The translations under genes were made by a program, and so were the position numbers. Shown in pieces: positions 1-14,000 of a stretch of 64,000 bases of DNA (position 1 is the stretch's first letter; each line of letters starts with the position of its first letter). The notes under the pieces are model-generated. The model saw only the letters and a list, made by a program, of their open reading frames with translations. It had not been told where the DNA came from and searched no databases. Source of the DNA: Hyperoplus lanceolatus (taxonomy: Eukaryota; Chordata; Actinopteri; Uranoscopiformes; Ammodytidae); the NCBI GenBank assembly GCA_026929865.2, contig CM049410.1, forward strand, positions 19,306,001 through 19,370,000, given 5' to 3'.

Positions 1-2847
1 CACAGGATCCTGCAGGGCACCCCTCTCATCATCCATCTGCTGTTTCCCCTGGCCTCTCCCTCCCTTCCTTCCCTCCTATTGGCCTTTATTTTTTCCAGGT
101 CTAAACAGACTCATCCAACAGAGCTAAATCTGACAGCCATTCATTTGTATGGCGTTTCTGTTATTTCCCTTGCCTCTGCTGTTTACCAAAAGATGTTCAA
201 TCGCTTGGCCGTGGAAGTGGAAGTGGAAGCCACTTTGCCTCTTCCTGTACAAAGGGCTTATTGTGATTAAACATGGTGCATCCGTGAGCGTCCTTTCTGA
301 TTTACTACACTCATTAAGAACAACCGCAACGCCAGCTCTGCAGACTTTAGTGCGCAGGAGGGATTTAACAGTACTTTAACACTGCAGCGAGGTGATAATA
401 GTACCACTGAAAGTTTTTTCCACGTTGTTGCAGGGGATGTTTGAAAGGAAGAAGATAAGGCTTTCCTCAATTGCTTTTTCTCCTCTCTTTGCTATACATC
501 TCTGTTCATATTGCAAGGGCACCTGAAGGGCAAGAAGTGTCGTTGTGCACACACATTTATTGCATCCACGTACATCATTAGTAATGCAACTAATCTGATT
601 GAACATAAAAGAGAAAGAAAAAGCAGCAGCTGCATAATGCTGCAATAATAATAGTGAAACGTTTTGCTCACTTTCAAGAAAAACAGGAAGCAAAGCGCCA
701 CATGCATTAACATACTTTTCATACAGTTTTTTTCACAACAGAGTAGCAGAGGGTGCCTTTAGCAGGAAGCACTTAATCATAGCTTGGCATTCTATTGATT
801 TCAGATATGCCTCCTGAGCAGTGCCCACACACTAACCAGCTCCATCTGTATTTTGTTTTTACACACACAGCTTCCATGTTTCATGGGCAACGAGAATGCA
901 ACGTTGTCAATCAAAACATTGCTTACTACGTTTGAACCCAGATTACGATCGACAGCCAATTTCTGGTGCACAAGTAATTGAAATTCATCAGCCCTGACCT
1001 TTTTCTTCAGCGGAGCTCGGCATAGTTTGATCCAGCATGTTATGTTATTCATAGAACCTGTCTGAGTCAGATAACATTGGAAAATTTGGCAGGAAAAAGG
1101 GAAACTACCAAATACAGAAAGTTATCACTATTTCTGCCTATTGTCGACACATTAATTCAATGACAATGTCGGAAATAGTGGTTGTGCTGCATGTGATGAT
1201 GCAGGTATGTTAGCAGCCAGTGAGTTCTCATTTCAATCTCATTGCAGAGCAACATTTCAGACATGAAAGAGCATTTTAAACCACCTCTCACATTTGGGAC
1301 ACCCTCGTCAAATTTGCTGCATAAGGGTGCCTTTGCTTTTTCAGTCCACCCCAGATTACAAGGTCATGCGAATGGCAGGCAACTTTGATTTGGGGAACGC
1401 CTGCCACTTTTTAAGCCCATATACTTCATACATCACAGAGCCTGTGCAAAACACATGTTAACTGGCTATGAACCTGAAGGCAATTGGAAACAAGTCAATT
1501 TTCAAGATTAAATAAAGCGGCGAATATAGCACTAAAGTGGCCTGATCTGCTTTCCTCATGAGAATAGAGAAGCCTTAAAGATAAAGCGTTTTGTTGTTTC
1601 TTTTCTAGAAGCTTAGCCTATTGACTTTCATAGAGCAATTCAATGTAACAGCTTAACAGCTTACATGTTTTGTGCAGACTAAGAAGCCTGCATACCCGCC
1701 CCCCCCCATTGACAAATATTCTGAAGTTGGACTCAGTACCTTTTATTTTTCGCCTGCAGTACATATTTTTCTCTAAGAGGCTTGACAGAATGCATAACAT
1801 GCAACAATGATGGATTGCTTGTGTCCAAAAAATAGGTGAATTGTTCTTCAAAAGGGCCTTTGACTTAATGATAAAAACCTACATTATTAACCTAATGGTG
1901 GCACTGCCAGATTTAGGTAAATATGTATATATATCATTTCCCTGCTAAATTTACCCCAGTTTAGGCATTTGAGCATCCACATGTTCCGTTGTACATCTGA
2001 TGGAACTGATAAACCTCTATTCAACCACCTAAACACTAACAATAATGTGTTGTTGAGGATACTAATGTATATCTTACAGATAGCAAGGGTTAAATAAAAC
2101 ATCTCAGCACTTTCCATGTTTTAGGCAGTGGGGCAAAATCAATGGAAAATGAGCATTAGCCAACTTGCTTCTGTATACTATATTTTATAAGGCGAGCATC
2201 CTGTCTTTGTATATCAAGCTCAGTGATAAGCTTTGAGACATGAAGATTCTCAGCTTAAGTCAAAGATGGCAAAAGCTGATCCAGAACCAAACTTTGCTGC
2301 TTTACACTTTGGCTACATGTTAAGTAACTCAGAATCTAATTTGAGGTCTGGTGGTACTGTCATCTGACAAGTTTTAATGCTTCAGCAGCAGTCGCAATAA
2401 TTAAATGTATTGTATCACATGATAAACTGTGGTGCTACAGATGATCTGTTAGAACAGACAATCTTCAGTAAGAAATGGAAAAAACAAGTATCTTAAACAA
2501 AAACTGTAGTCAGAGTAAGGCTGAAGGTTTTAATTACATAGACTTGTTATCCAAAATGATGGATTTTCTGCATAGGGAGAAATTAAAATGTATTTAGCAA
2601 CAATGTAGGTAGGGGATGATCCACTAACTCTGGGCACATGGGAAGTGGCCTCTCCCTGAGATACAATTACAAACAGAACAGATCCAATAAACATAATGAT
2701 ATCACAGGGCTTGTGAGGGGAACACACTATTGTCACTTCACAAACAAAGCAGCTTTGTCTGAGGGACTGACAAACCTTGTACAAGGCTTATCATATGTTG
2801 TTTAAACTCCAACAAAGTACAAACTCCAGTCACCAACACGTCCTCCT
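1..2847. other. Intergenic, nothing recognised
   Basis: AT-rich DNA with only short open frames without codon bias, splice context or recognisable motifs. No repeats with clear ends were seen. Confidence 0.6.
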
Positions 2848-3661
2848 TAAAGCCACTACGAGTGACATGGCACGTTGGCAGCCCCTTTGGACAAAAGCGG
2901 TAGTATTTTTACGACGCCAGCTGTCGTGAAGCTGTTTTCTAGCGCGTGCCGGGCGTGCGAGATTCAAATAATCAGGAAGCAATATAGTGCATGTCCATGT
3001 GTTGAAAGTGTGAGGGCACCGGACTCTTTTCGGCTCCGTGAGAGTGGTTAGTGACACAGCATCAACTAATGCCAGTCAGTGCTACACACACCTGATTGCA
3101 ATGAGTTGATGCAGTGTCACCTCTCACGGAGCTGAAAGAGTCCGTGTCTTCACACAAAGCAAATGAACGAGAGACGGCAGTTAGTATGGATCACGATGAG
3201 GTAATGTGTTTATGTTGTTGTAAATAATGACTATTTCAGATGAATAATGGTCATCTGATGATGCTGGTGAAGGAAAGTAAACTTTGTTTTAGTAGGCTAC
3301 CGCTCATTCATTTAGGAGTAAACACTGCTGTTTGCTCCCGTGAAATTGTGTATATACGTTGCTTGGCAAACGCCCTCCCGCCCGCCTATCACTCTCCCTT
3401 TTAGCTTTTCTTCATTGCATTGTCTTTTTTTTTCTTTGATGGTTCAGCCCCGTTATCAGTCATTATGACGACAAATAACTGTCTCAAACAAGGCTCCCGC
3501 TCCCCTTCCCTCACCTGGAGGGAAAGGCTTCTCAAATCGCGTTGCAGCGCCACACTGAAATCTGCGACCAATACGGATATGTGACCATAGAGCCTGAAGG
3601 AGCGAACCGAAAATCAAACCAGACCAAAAGCAGTCAGTTTTTCTGTGATCAGTTGAATGCC
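2848..3661 (+). mobile_element. Dispersed repeat family, copy A
   Basis: This stretch recurs in inverted orientation at 60953-63560. It opens with TTAAAGCCACTACGAGTGACAT, includes a hairpin of about 130 nt at 3021-3150 (GGACTCTTTTCGGCTCCGTG against its complement), and continues through a short MDHDE-starting frame with a GTAATG donor-like site near 3205. The shared segment ends about 3615 (CCAAAAGCAG). A DNA transposon is likely from its structure, but I cannot name the family and see no transposase. Confidence 0.6.
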
Positions 3662-3664
3662 TTA

Positions 3665-4154
3665 AGGTGCGAACACACCAAACGCGTTGGGTGCAGTGGC
3701 GGCGTTAAAAAATCCTATTTTTGCATAGGGAACCATTGGTTTAGGCGCGATGATGCGTTAGCCGCGGTAAAGCGGTGCGTTGGGCGCGGTAGCCGCATTA
3801 CCAAAGCGTCACCGCACCATCGCATGGAGTTCAAAAAATTTAACTTTTTCTGCTCCAACGCGTGACGTTTAGCCGCGTTAGCCAATCAGCCTTGGAGAAT
3901 GACCCGACATCACGGACATCGGCACTGTGGGAGGACAACACAGAGGATAAGAAACACCGGGGAGGAAATGTATTTGCGGCTGGCTGGTGATATGAAGCCG
4001 CTCGGGTTGGGTTAGAAGCTTTCTTTATATGTCCATGGTTAGAAGACGTGGGGAAAGTGAGCCATGAGAATGGGACACAAAATGACCAAGCGCCAGATCA
4101 GGTGCGTTGGGCGCGATGGCCACCTCACCCAACGCGTTTGGTGTGTTCGCACCT
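3665..4154. mobile_element. PIF/Harbinger-type MITE, TTA target duplication
   Basis: Terminal inverted repeats begin AGGTGCGAACACACCAAACG and end with the complement CGTTTGGTGTGTTCGCACCT. Both ends are flanked by TTA (3662-3664 and 4155-4157), the usual 3-bp Harbinger target duplication. About 490 bp, rich in GCG trinucleotides, no coding capacity. The superfamily is inferred from the duplication. Confidence 0.72.
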
Positions 4155-6733
4155 TTAGCCAACTAAGCTAGTCATTACACTAGCTTACTATGGCTAATCT
4201 GTCGCTAATACACTTATTGTTCATTTAAAATTGGGCTCAATGTTTTATTTTTGACTAACTTCTTACTCTGGTGTACTTACGAGGTTAATACTCGATTAAT
4301 TCATGTGGGAAGTTCATCTTTTACTAATGATACTTTTTTTTCTGCCTAGGGTAAAGCACAATACAATAATTCCATATGACAGCTATACTTTAGTGATACC
4401 TTGTAACTGCAATAATGCAATTATCAAAGTATCTTTGCTCAAACTCTCATGGTATCACATATTATTCCTGCTCATAGTTGAATGTGTTATATAATGCCGT
4501 TTTTACAGTTCCACGGTGGCTTCCGATAAAAAAAAAACATTGAAAGAACCAATTTGTTTACAATCCTTATAGGAACTTTGTTTAGCTGGCTGAAGGTAAA
4601 CTATTCAGTGAATAATGGCTTCTTTTAACTACTGAATTCAAATATAGGTGCTCTGATCACAGGCGGTTATCCTGTATGCAGTAGTTTGTGTTCATCCAGC
4701 ATTCTTGCTGTAATGTATTCATTTGAGACACATAGAGAAATGTACAAAGAGGAGAATGGAGTGGACTGGCTGCCTAGCAACTCAGAGGTGCCATTCATTT
4801 GTTAATTTACACTCAAAAAAGGTCAGCGACTCAAGGGCCAATGTAGGAAGGATGGACTTAAATCGGACACAAAAGAACAAGGATAGAGAAATAGAGGAAA
4901 TGTACGGTCAGTTACAAAGATACTCCCTGAAAGAATTTGCTGCCTCAGCCTGTTATAGCTCTGAGTAGTTCATCTCACAAAAGAAAGAAAAAAAGAAAAG
5001 CCAACATTAAGTGACTTAGTATGGTGCTTGAACATCTACTATGTGCCATTTCCACAATGGATATTCCACATTTGGCTTTTTGGTGATGGTGGTCCAAATA
5101 TGCATTTAATTGAGTTGAGATTTTGTTGACTGCAAAGGCCAGAACTTAGAACCACTTTGTATTGATTTTCAGTGAACATTCCCTCTGGGGACAAGTGGAC
5201 CCAAAGCAAGGCCAAGCATTCACAGGCTTGTATACCATTATGTTGGTGTACGCCACACATGCACTCTCCCCACACGTAAAGAATATGGAGAAGGATGACT
5301 CATCTGAACATATCACTATTTTCCCACATCTTTCTTATCCAGTGCCTACGGTTTTTGCACAACTGAAAGTTCATTCATCTTGTAATGAAGGGTTGATGCA
5401 CTACAACCCTACTATAAAATACATCTCTATATCATTTTCAATGGACTGCACTAGTCATTCTCACCTGAGGAAGAATTGCTCTTCTGTTTTTCCTTACATA
5501 TCGCACTAATGCATGGACATCACGTCATAATGTAAAGAAAAAACCTGAGGCAGTCCATTAATTCTATTATTCACAACAGACAAGAGCAAAGAAATACTAC
5601 TTAAAGTACAATATTGAAAAAAAATGTTTTGCATTCATAAGACAAAGATTCACTTTTAACTTATTATTGAATGCTTAAGTAACGCTTTAGTACATTCAGC
5701 ATTCAATAATTGCTGTACAATTCCTAAAAAACATTATTTATATATTTTTCAAGCATACACTAACTATACGGGGAAATATACAGTAGATGCAGTGGATGAA
5801 GAGCCAGGAAAGAGATGTGGGTGATGGAGAAGCCCATCTCACTAATATAGCAGGTAAGAGGCTGAAAGCTGCTGTACACGATTCACCGTGCCCGGTACAT
5901 CCAGATCCATGAGCTGCGCAGAGGTGGTCTGAAGGACACCAATCTCAGTGTAAACCGCCGGTGCATGAGGAAAACAATGGACACAGCTAAATGAGTCATC
6001 ACATTTGAACTCTGAACCAAACAACAGTGTGAAAATGTAGAGAAGAATCAATACACAGGTTGATGGGAGTGTAAGAGGAGGAGACAAGTGGAGCCGTGGG
6101 TGTTTGCTTGCGCACAAAGCACAGTGGTTTCTTCTGACAGTGTCAAAGTGCAGATAACTGGAAGGCGCAAAGGGGGGCATAGATGGACCTGCGTTTGGAA
6201 GCAAAATCTCTAGATCTTTTTTCAGTTTGAATCGATAACAAAATAATGCAGAACAATAACTACAATCCATATACTATATACACAGTGCTAGAATATCATG
6301 TTACATCAGTGATGGAAGAAAGAGTGATGGAAAGCTGTCTTTAGAGTTTAATAGCAGAAAGGAGCTGCCCACAGTACAGGTTATTTCTCCGCTTGTCTGT
6401 GTCTGTCTGCTGAATGTAGTCAGCATTATTCAAGCATGTGATGCATGTTTGTCAGATTCGGACCAAGCCTGCACAATATCAAGTTAGCTGGTCAAAAGAC
6501 CTAGACCACCAACTTGTGTTTAACCTCAGAGCGTGCACATTTTTCACCTTGTTTTTTTGGCTTTGGGCCGCTGTTTGTCCGTTTAACCTAGGTCAGCTGT
6601 CTGTTTGTCTCCGTCCTGGCATACCCGCCCTCCCCACCACCACAACATTCTGTATTATCCCTCCAAAACAAAGCCAGACACACAGAGAAAACCTTATGAG
6701 GCATTACCTCACAGATGTCTTGCCTTCCCTGTG

Positions 6734-6881
<148 letters not shown>

Positions 6882-8191
6882 AATAAAGTCCATTCGCCAC
6901 TTTTTACGGCTGATTGTTCAGCTTTCATCTTCTGCTTTTTAAAGTGAAGAGAAAACAATTTTCAGCTGCATATCCTCTTTCACTTTCTGTCATGCTCTTA
7001 AACCAGACAAAGCTGCAATTCTGTAAATAGAACAAATAAGAAGCCAAATATATGCCTGAGCTGAAAACAAAAAGCTCCCAAGATGATGATCCAATGTGAT
7101 GGAGTGTTTTGGCTGTTCATCGTTAAAGTTTAGCCCAGATTATACCTCTCTACCATCCATTAAACCGATATTTAAAAAATATCAGTTTAGAAATCACGGC
7201 TTACAATTTGGGATTTTTATCATTTCAAATTTGACAAAAAAAATAAAAGATTTTAGTTGAGCGAAACTCATGCAAATGTTAATTGAATGTCCCACAGACT
7301 GTTTGATACAGATGAGCTTTAATCAATAGCTGAATTAATTTTGATGGATGAATAAAGTGGAAAATCACTGGTGGAAACAGTCAGCTAGCACTGCCAGTCT
7401 CCCTTTAAGGTAGGAATCAAATTTTCACGAGATGAATTGATGAAAACATTGACACACAATGGACGTTTTAGTAGAGGCATGAAATGATGTGAGCAAACGT
7501 GATACAATTTAGAGGAAATACATCTGATTCATTAGCAATCAGCACACACAATCTCAGAGAGCAGACGGCTGTGACTTGAATGTTTTTTGGAAATGTACCA
7601 GCAGTAGTTGTCATGCAGACATGCACAGTAGCTGCTTATACACTGGAAGTGAGAATAGTGCTTTTGGCTGCAACTGTCTGTAACCAAGGACTTCTTGGAT
7701 TAGAAAAAGTTCTACGAGTTTTGTGGTAAATCTTTCACCGTTATCATAGTGAAATGCATCATGTGCCATGCAAGAACAGATAGCTGGAAAAAATTAGGAG
7801 AGCTGCATGTGCAGATGTTTTTTTTAGATGGCAAGGAAAGACTTTTGGCAGCAGGAAGTCATGCAATGTGACTGAAACTGTCTGAAAGTTTCTGCACTGA
7901 GAACTTTGCTGATCTGTAACAATTTCATGTTCAGCTGTTAGGCTAATAGGCTAATGCTGACATGTCGTTCAGCATACGGTTTCGGGAACGTTTGGGAGTA
8001 AATCATAAGGTTTCTTGTTTCTTGTTGTTTCTGGGCATCACTCTGATATTTTCTTTCACCTTGGTAGTCTGTATCGTGTTATCTGTTGCCAACACACACT
8101 TTACAAATTAGCAGCCTGATGTTTCACATGGACTGAAAGACAAAAATGCATGTGTGCATATATATAGGCCTACTTTGTATATACCCACACA

Positions 8192-8330
<139 letters not shown>

Positions 8331-9436
8331 TTGCCACTTAAACTACATTAAATATAACACAAATAATAATAATGCTAATAATAGTGAAGCCTATTTGATT
8401 TTAATAAAATTCATACAGGGTCTGTGGCGATCTCACTTTGCATTGCTGAAAGCTGGCCCCTCCACCTTGAGGGGGCTGTCTCTTTACTTTCTGACCCAGG
8501 CTAAGTCAATGACACATTTCCACAGTGCAGGCCTCTATTTCAATTTATATCAAGGCAAGACCTCCATCAATAGGGGATGTAGCAATTGACCTGATACCAC
8601 AGGCACACTAATGGCCCTACATACATGACAGCCATAACACACTGAGGTATTACACAAGGCTGGGCAGACAAACACGGCATCACATCTACACCGGCGATCA
8701 CAACTCCTGTCAGGCTGAAATCAATACTGGAAGAGGGGGAGGAGATTGTGCAAGTGCTTGGCACGGGCCGGGGCTGGAAGAAGCTTATGACTGATAGCTG
8801 ACTGCCAGTTTCCTATATCACCCATGCAGCGTTGACTCTGGGAAATGGGATCCTCTTTCCTATCTCCCTCTTGCCTGGCAGTGAGTGGGGACACAGGAGG
8901 GAGGGGCCGAGCAGCAGAAGAGGGAGGAGTGCCACATCCTCTGACTTACAAGGACACACTCCTGCATCGACATGAAAGCATTTAACAACATTAGCAAACA
9001 GTGCACGTGAATGTGTGTGGTTGGATGTATGTGTTGTGCGCCTTCTAGTCTAGATTGGCTTTGGGATGTGCAGTTTGGCCTTCACCTGTGTTCCACTCCG
9101 GTGCTCCCGGCATCACTGTTTGATAAACTAGCCTGTAAACGGATTTCGGCGCAGTTATCTGCTAATCTAATGGCGTCTGGCCAACCTCAGGATTTAACTG
9201 ACAATCACGTCAACCCGCCCCCACCACCACCCACTCCACCCCAAAGTTTTCTCCTCCTCCTTCACATATTTCTTCCCCTGCTATCTATGCAGTTTGTATA
9301 GATGTCTGCCTTTTAAACAGTCAGTCTTTCACCTTGACCTCTCCCAGTTCGTGCCAGCTCTTTTTCCATCTTCTTTTTCTCTCTCTCACTCACTCATTCG
9401 TGTTTTGAAGTGACAAACACACACACACACACACAC

Positions 9437-10049
9437 AGGCCTTTCACACCGCCGCAAAATCGGTGCTAGTTCTGGCCTAGTTCGGAGTTCGAGCCAGTGT
9501 TTTGGTTTCACACCGCCAGAAAGCCTGCTCCGGGCCGTAAAAACCGGTTCAACTCATACCCCAGGATTGAGCAGGGTTTGAAGTGAACCGCTTGCGCCAG
9601 CGGCCGGGGGAGGGATTATCCTGACCAACCAGACCAACTAAAACCTCATGCCCGCCATGTTTAAAAACACCGCTACTACGAGACGTAAACATAACATAAT
9701 TACCGAACGTAGCGATCAAATTGACCGGCGAGAATACGCTGTATAGGTCCTGTTTGGTTAAGAAAGCAAAGCGAGAGCTAACACGTGTAAAAATAAGACG
9801 TATTCGCCGCTGTTGTTGTGCTTAAAGCAAGCGGTAGTTTTAGCGTTAGCCACAAGAGCAGCGGCGTCGGGCGACGTACACACACGTTTACAGTGACGTG
9901 ATGACGTTGCTCTCTTGCCGGTTCCATGGCTGTCTCCGGTCGATGTGAAACCAACCGGTTCATAACTGGGATAAGGCTGTAACCAGTTTTGAACTGACCC
10001 CAACACCAGCCTGGAACTGACTCTTGGTTCATTTTGGTGTGAAAGGCCT
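9437..10049. mobile_element. TIR element (MITE) set in a CA-rich tract
   Basis: Starts AGGCCTTTCACACCGCC and ends with TTGGTGTGAAAGGCCT. Sub-terminal repeats such as CCGGTTCA and its complement add to the inverted structure. Roughly 613 bp, no transposase frame. The left end abuts an (AC)n run and the right flank is also CA-rich, so the target duplication cannot be read. Confidence 0.65.
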
Positions 10050-10187
10050 AACATACACATACAGAGACGCTAGGGCTCTATAGGTCTCTGGGGTCCGGAG
10101 TGTTAGTGGAAGGTAGGAGAGGCTGTACTGCAGGGGCTGGTGTCGTTGCCAGCACCATGAATATTTCTTCAACAGTATAAACAATAA

Positions 10188-10189
<2 letters not shown>

Positions 10190-10218
<29 letters not shown>
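10190..10218. repeat. Short (AC)n microsatellite
   Basis: About 14 AC units. Confidence 0.9.
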
Positions 10219-10223
<5 letters not shown>

Positions 10224-10574
10224 GCCACAAGCAAATGTGCACCTGTTTCCCAGACTTTAAAATGCATGCACATATGCAAGGCCTGAGGGAGTTTCATCAA
10301 TCTAAGCACGAGGTGTGAAGACAGTGTGAATTCTAATTACACGAGGTGATGGAGATGATTGACATGCATTACATGTGTCTCCTCCGTTTTTCTCATTAAA
10401 TCGATAAAGCAGCTTCCTGGAATCCGTGTCGATTTTCTAAGACAGCTATTACGATTTTATTTGCGATATACATTTTCAAAGTAAAGCTTCAGTTGGTCTT
10501 TATTGTGTAGTAGTATGTTATGGCCAATTTGCTACAAACATATTTTTTATGTTGTATTTGTATTTGTATACAAA

Positions 10575-10577
10575 TGT

Positions 10578-10665
<88 letters not shown>
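10575..10665. repeat. (TG)n microsatellite
   Basis: About 45 TG units with one TTTG interruption near the start. Confidence 0.98.
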
Positions 10666-10666
<1 letters not shown>

Positions 10667-11209
10667 AGCTGACAAAAGGAGACCCCTGCTGATTTACAGT
10701 CGTTGTGGATATTCACACTGCATGTTGGAGAAACACCTAGGGTAGCTTGTGTGACTTGAATTAAACCATGACAACTAAAATAGGAAAGAAAGAGAAGTGA
10801 AATTTGTCATAGAAATTAGATTCCTAACACAAAAAAATAAATAAAAGTCCAATTCAATATATTTGATAATCTGTTAATTGTTAAGTCATTTTTCATTGTC
10901 ATACATCGTCATGGTTCTAAATTCTCATATTGGTAGATTTCCTGTCTTTACTCGTCTTACAGTAGAGTAAATTCAATCAATTTGGGGTTTTGAATGTTAT
11001 TACAAAACAATTAGACAAGGTCACCTTGGAAGTGGTTTGGGCAACAATTGAATAATTATTCAGGAAGATTATCAATAATGTAAATGATCATAAGTTAAAG
11101 CCTTAAATACACTGCATATTGTGGTAGTTGTCACTCAGTCGATAAATAAAATACACAACAGGTCATCTCTTTTAGAACAGAGGAATAATAATCTAGGAAT
11201 ACACATATG

Positions 11210-11326
<117 letters not shown>

Positions 11327-13211
11327 TTGGTTCACAGGGATCTCTGTGTTGAGGTACAAAGACCTGCTGGACACATAGATTTTTTGTCTGACAGAACCAG
11401 TTATTACACTTGATTTCAACAGGGGGCTTTACAACTGCCAAAGAGCAAAGACACATTTATTAAAGTATCCTTAAGGCAAACAGGATCCGCCCAGTCCTTA
11501 CACAAGTGGTGTTTCTTATTGTCTGAGACAACGGGTGAGAAAGCTTCCTTTGTCTTTCTAACCTCTCGTTGACGGAGACATAAAGCCTGCACTATAGTCA
11601 GGTTGAATAAGGAAAGACAAGATAAGCACCCCATGTGGCCTCGCACGAAGCACGTACAGTACATGCAAAATGTATGGCTGGCTTTGCGTCTTCACTCTCT
11701 CCCTTCATCTCTCTCACTTCCCCGTCTCTCTCTCTCTCTCTCTCTTTGCTTCATGACTGGGCTGTGGGGTGGAAGACTGAAGTCCTTGTTGTTCAAGATT
11801 ACTGCCAACTGAAGGTGATAATGGGCTATAGCCATAGAACATATAGACAGGGCCCTCTCTGCCCTTACTTCCCCCAGTCTCTCACTGACTCTCTCTTCCT
11901 TCTCCTCCTTCTTTTGCTTTTCTCTCCATCAACGATCAGTTTTTAAACAAAGCACTCTGGATGTTACTCCCTCACTGCTGGTTCAGCATGGAGGAATTTA
12001 GCATCAAGGTCAAAGCACATCAAGCATTACATAACACAAAGTACGTCCAAACACTGCAGCACCAATCCACAAATGGCCACTCAGATTTCCATGCTAACGA
12101 TGTATTTCACCCATTTGGATGTAGTATTTAATATTGTGTAAATAAATTACATAATACATTATATTTGGGTCCTATGGCTGTATGCATTGATGTTACAATG
12201 GTGTTCAGGACTTATAGGCACACCTCATTTAAATAACAGTAATATGTTAAAGCAATTTAAGAGAGCAAGAGAAACAAACAATATATTTCTGTTTTTGTGT
12301 TTTAATGACTAACTTTACTTATAGTTTACATTAGGTTGATTGTATAAAAAAACCTATGTAGCCTATATTTCTGTGTAAAAATATTTTTATTCTATAAATT
12401 GATGAACCCGCTGGCCCTGGGTAATCAATTTTTTGGGGACAGTGTTTACTTGCAGCAGGAGATCCAATTTTTGTATGGAACATTAAATGCAATTTTAATT
12501 TATCTGCTGGTTAAAAAAGATCAGTCTACATGCAAATCTTACTAAAACACAATGATGAGTCTTACTCGTAAATAAACTATGCCAAGCATTCAAAGTTTCC
12601 ACTCATTTAACACTTTTGTTTGAACACTGTCCAACTATAACTACAGCAGCTATCAGTGTGTCAGATATTATATTTTATCTTTTGCTCTGATCGATGCTGA
12701 GCTCTGAAGTAGTTTATTTGAGATGCTAACATTTATTTATGCGTACCACCCACCTCTTTCAGTACCAGCCAACCCCCTAACAATCTGACCTTAATTCTCC
12801 CTGATGACCAAACCGACTTCTCTGTTGCATGAGTGTCTGACCTTTTCCCACAATCACACCATCATGCACTCAAAGTTGCACTCGCTCATGTGTGTACATA
12901 TACATCCACCCCTCTCATGCCATCACACGCACACATACACACAATAAAATTGGATTGCAGACCGATGAACAGTCTCTCCCCCTCTCCTTTTCCTCCACAC
13001 CTCTACATCCATCTAAAAAAACCTCATGACACAAAGTGCTCCTTTAACACACCTTGTCAAGGCTGTTGACAACTGGGTCACCATGTGCTGAGAATGTGTA
13101 TCCACTTAGTCTGACTGACCTGCTTATTTCCGATTAATTTGAATCTGACTTTATGCAATAGCATTAATAAGGTGCCCACATAAAAAGGACGCCTCTGCAC
13201 CAGGGAACATA

Positions 13212-14000
13212 TCCATTCATCCATCCATCCATCCATCTTTATTTGCTTATTCCTGGGTCAGGTCACGGGGCAACAGCTCCAGCAGGAGACCCCACACTTC
13301 CCTTTCCCGAGACACATTAACCAGCTCTGACCTCCCAGCTGGACGTGCCTGAAAGACTTCCCTAGGGAGAAGCCCAGGGGGAATCCTTACCAGATGTCCA
13401 ATCCACCTCAACCGGCTCCTTTCAATGCTTAAGATCCTCAACAATGACTGAGTTTCTCACCCATATCTCTAAGGAAGATGGCAGACACCCTCCTTAGAAG
13501 ACCAAGTCAAGACGCTTGTACCGGCAATCTAGATTCATTGGGCCATGATCCAGCCTTCATGACCATAAAGGTGAGAGTAGGAACGAAGATTGAACAATGG
13601 ATCGAGAGCTTTACCTTCCAGCTCAGCATTCCTTTTGTCACAACGCTGTGGTAAAGCCGCAATCTCAAATTCCATCTTCACAACACTCGTGAACAAGACC
13701 CCGAGGAACTTGAACTCCTTCACCTGGGGTAAGGAGGACTCATTCCCTACCCTGTATACGCAACCCATTGTTTTTCTGATTAGAACCATGGCCTCAGATT
13801 TAGAGGTGCTGATCCCCATCCCGGCTGCTTCACACTCAGCTGCAAACTGATTCAGAGAGAGCTGAATATCACAGACCAATGATGCCAACAGGACCACATC
13901 ATCAGCAAAAAGAACTGATGAGATCCTCAGCCCACCAAACTACAACCCCTCTCAACCACGACTCACTTCAATATCCTGTCCATAAATATCATAAACTTTT
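13212..14000 (-). mobile_element. Rex3 (RTE clade) LINE fragment
   Basis: On the minus strand the reverse transcriptase FADD catalytic box is readable at 13910-13899, followed by motifs typical of fish Rex3: FAAECEAAGMGISTSKSEAM, then KEFKFLGVLFTS, and further on LRWIGHLVRIPPG and REREVWGLLLELLPRD. The frame is broken, and the stretch usually reading RPRGRPRTRWRDY is missing. The 3' end carries the GATG-type tetranucleotide tail (CATC on the plus strand, 13212-13238). A 5'-truncated, old copy. Confidence 0.88.

Noticed and set aside
5842-6270. 142-codon minus-strand frame
   Set aside because: Cys- and Leu-rich random-looking composition, no motif, no convincing splice or promoter context.
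13590-13850. 86-codon plus-strand frame MNNGSRALPSSS
   Set aside because: Shadow of the Rex3 reverse transcriptase on the other strand.
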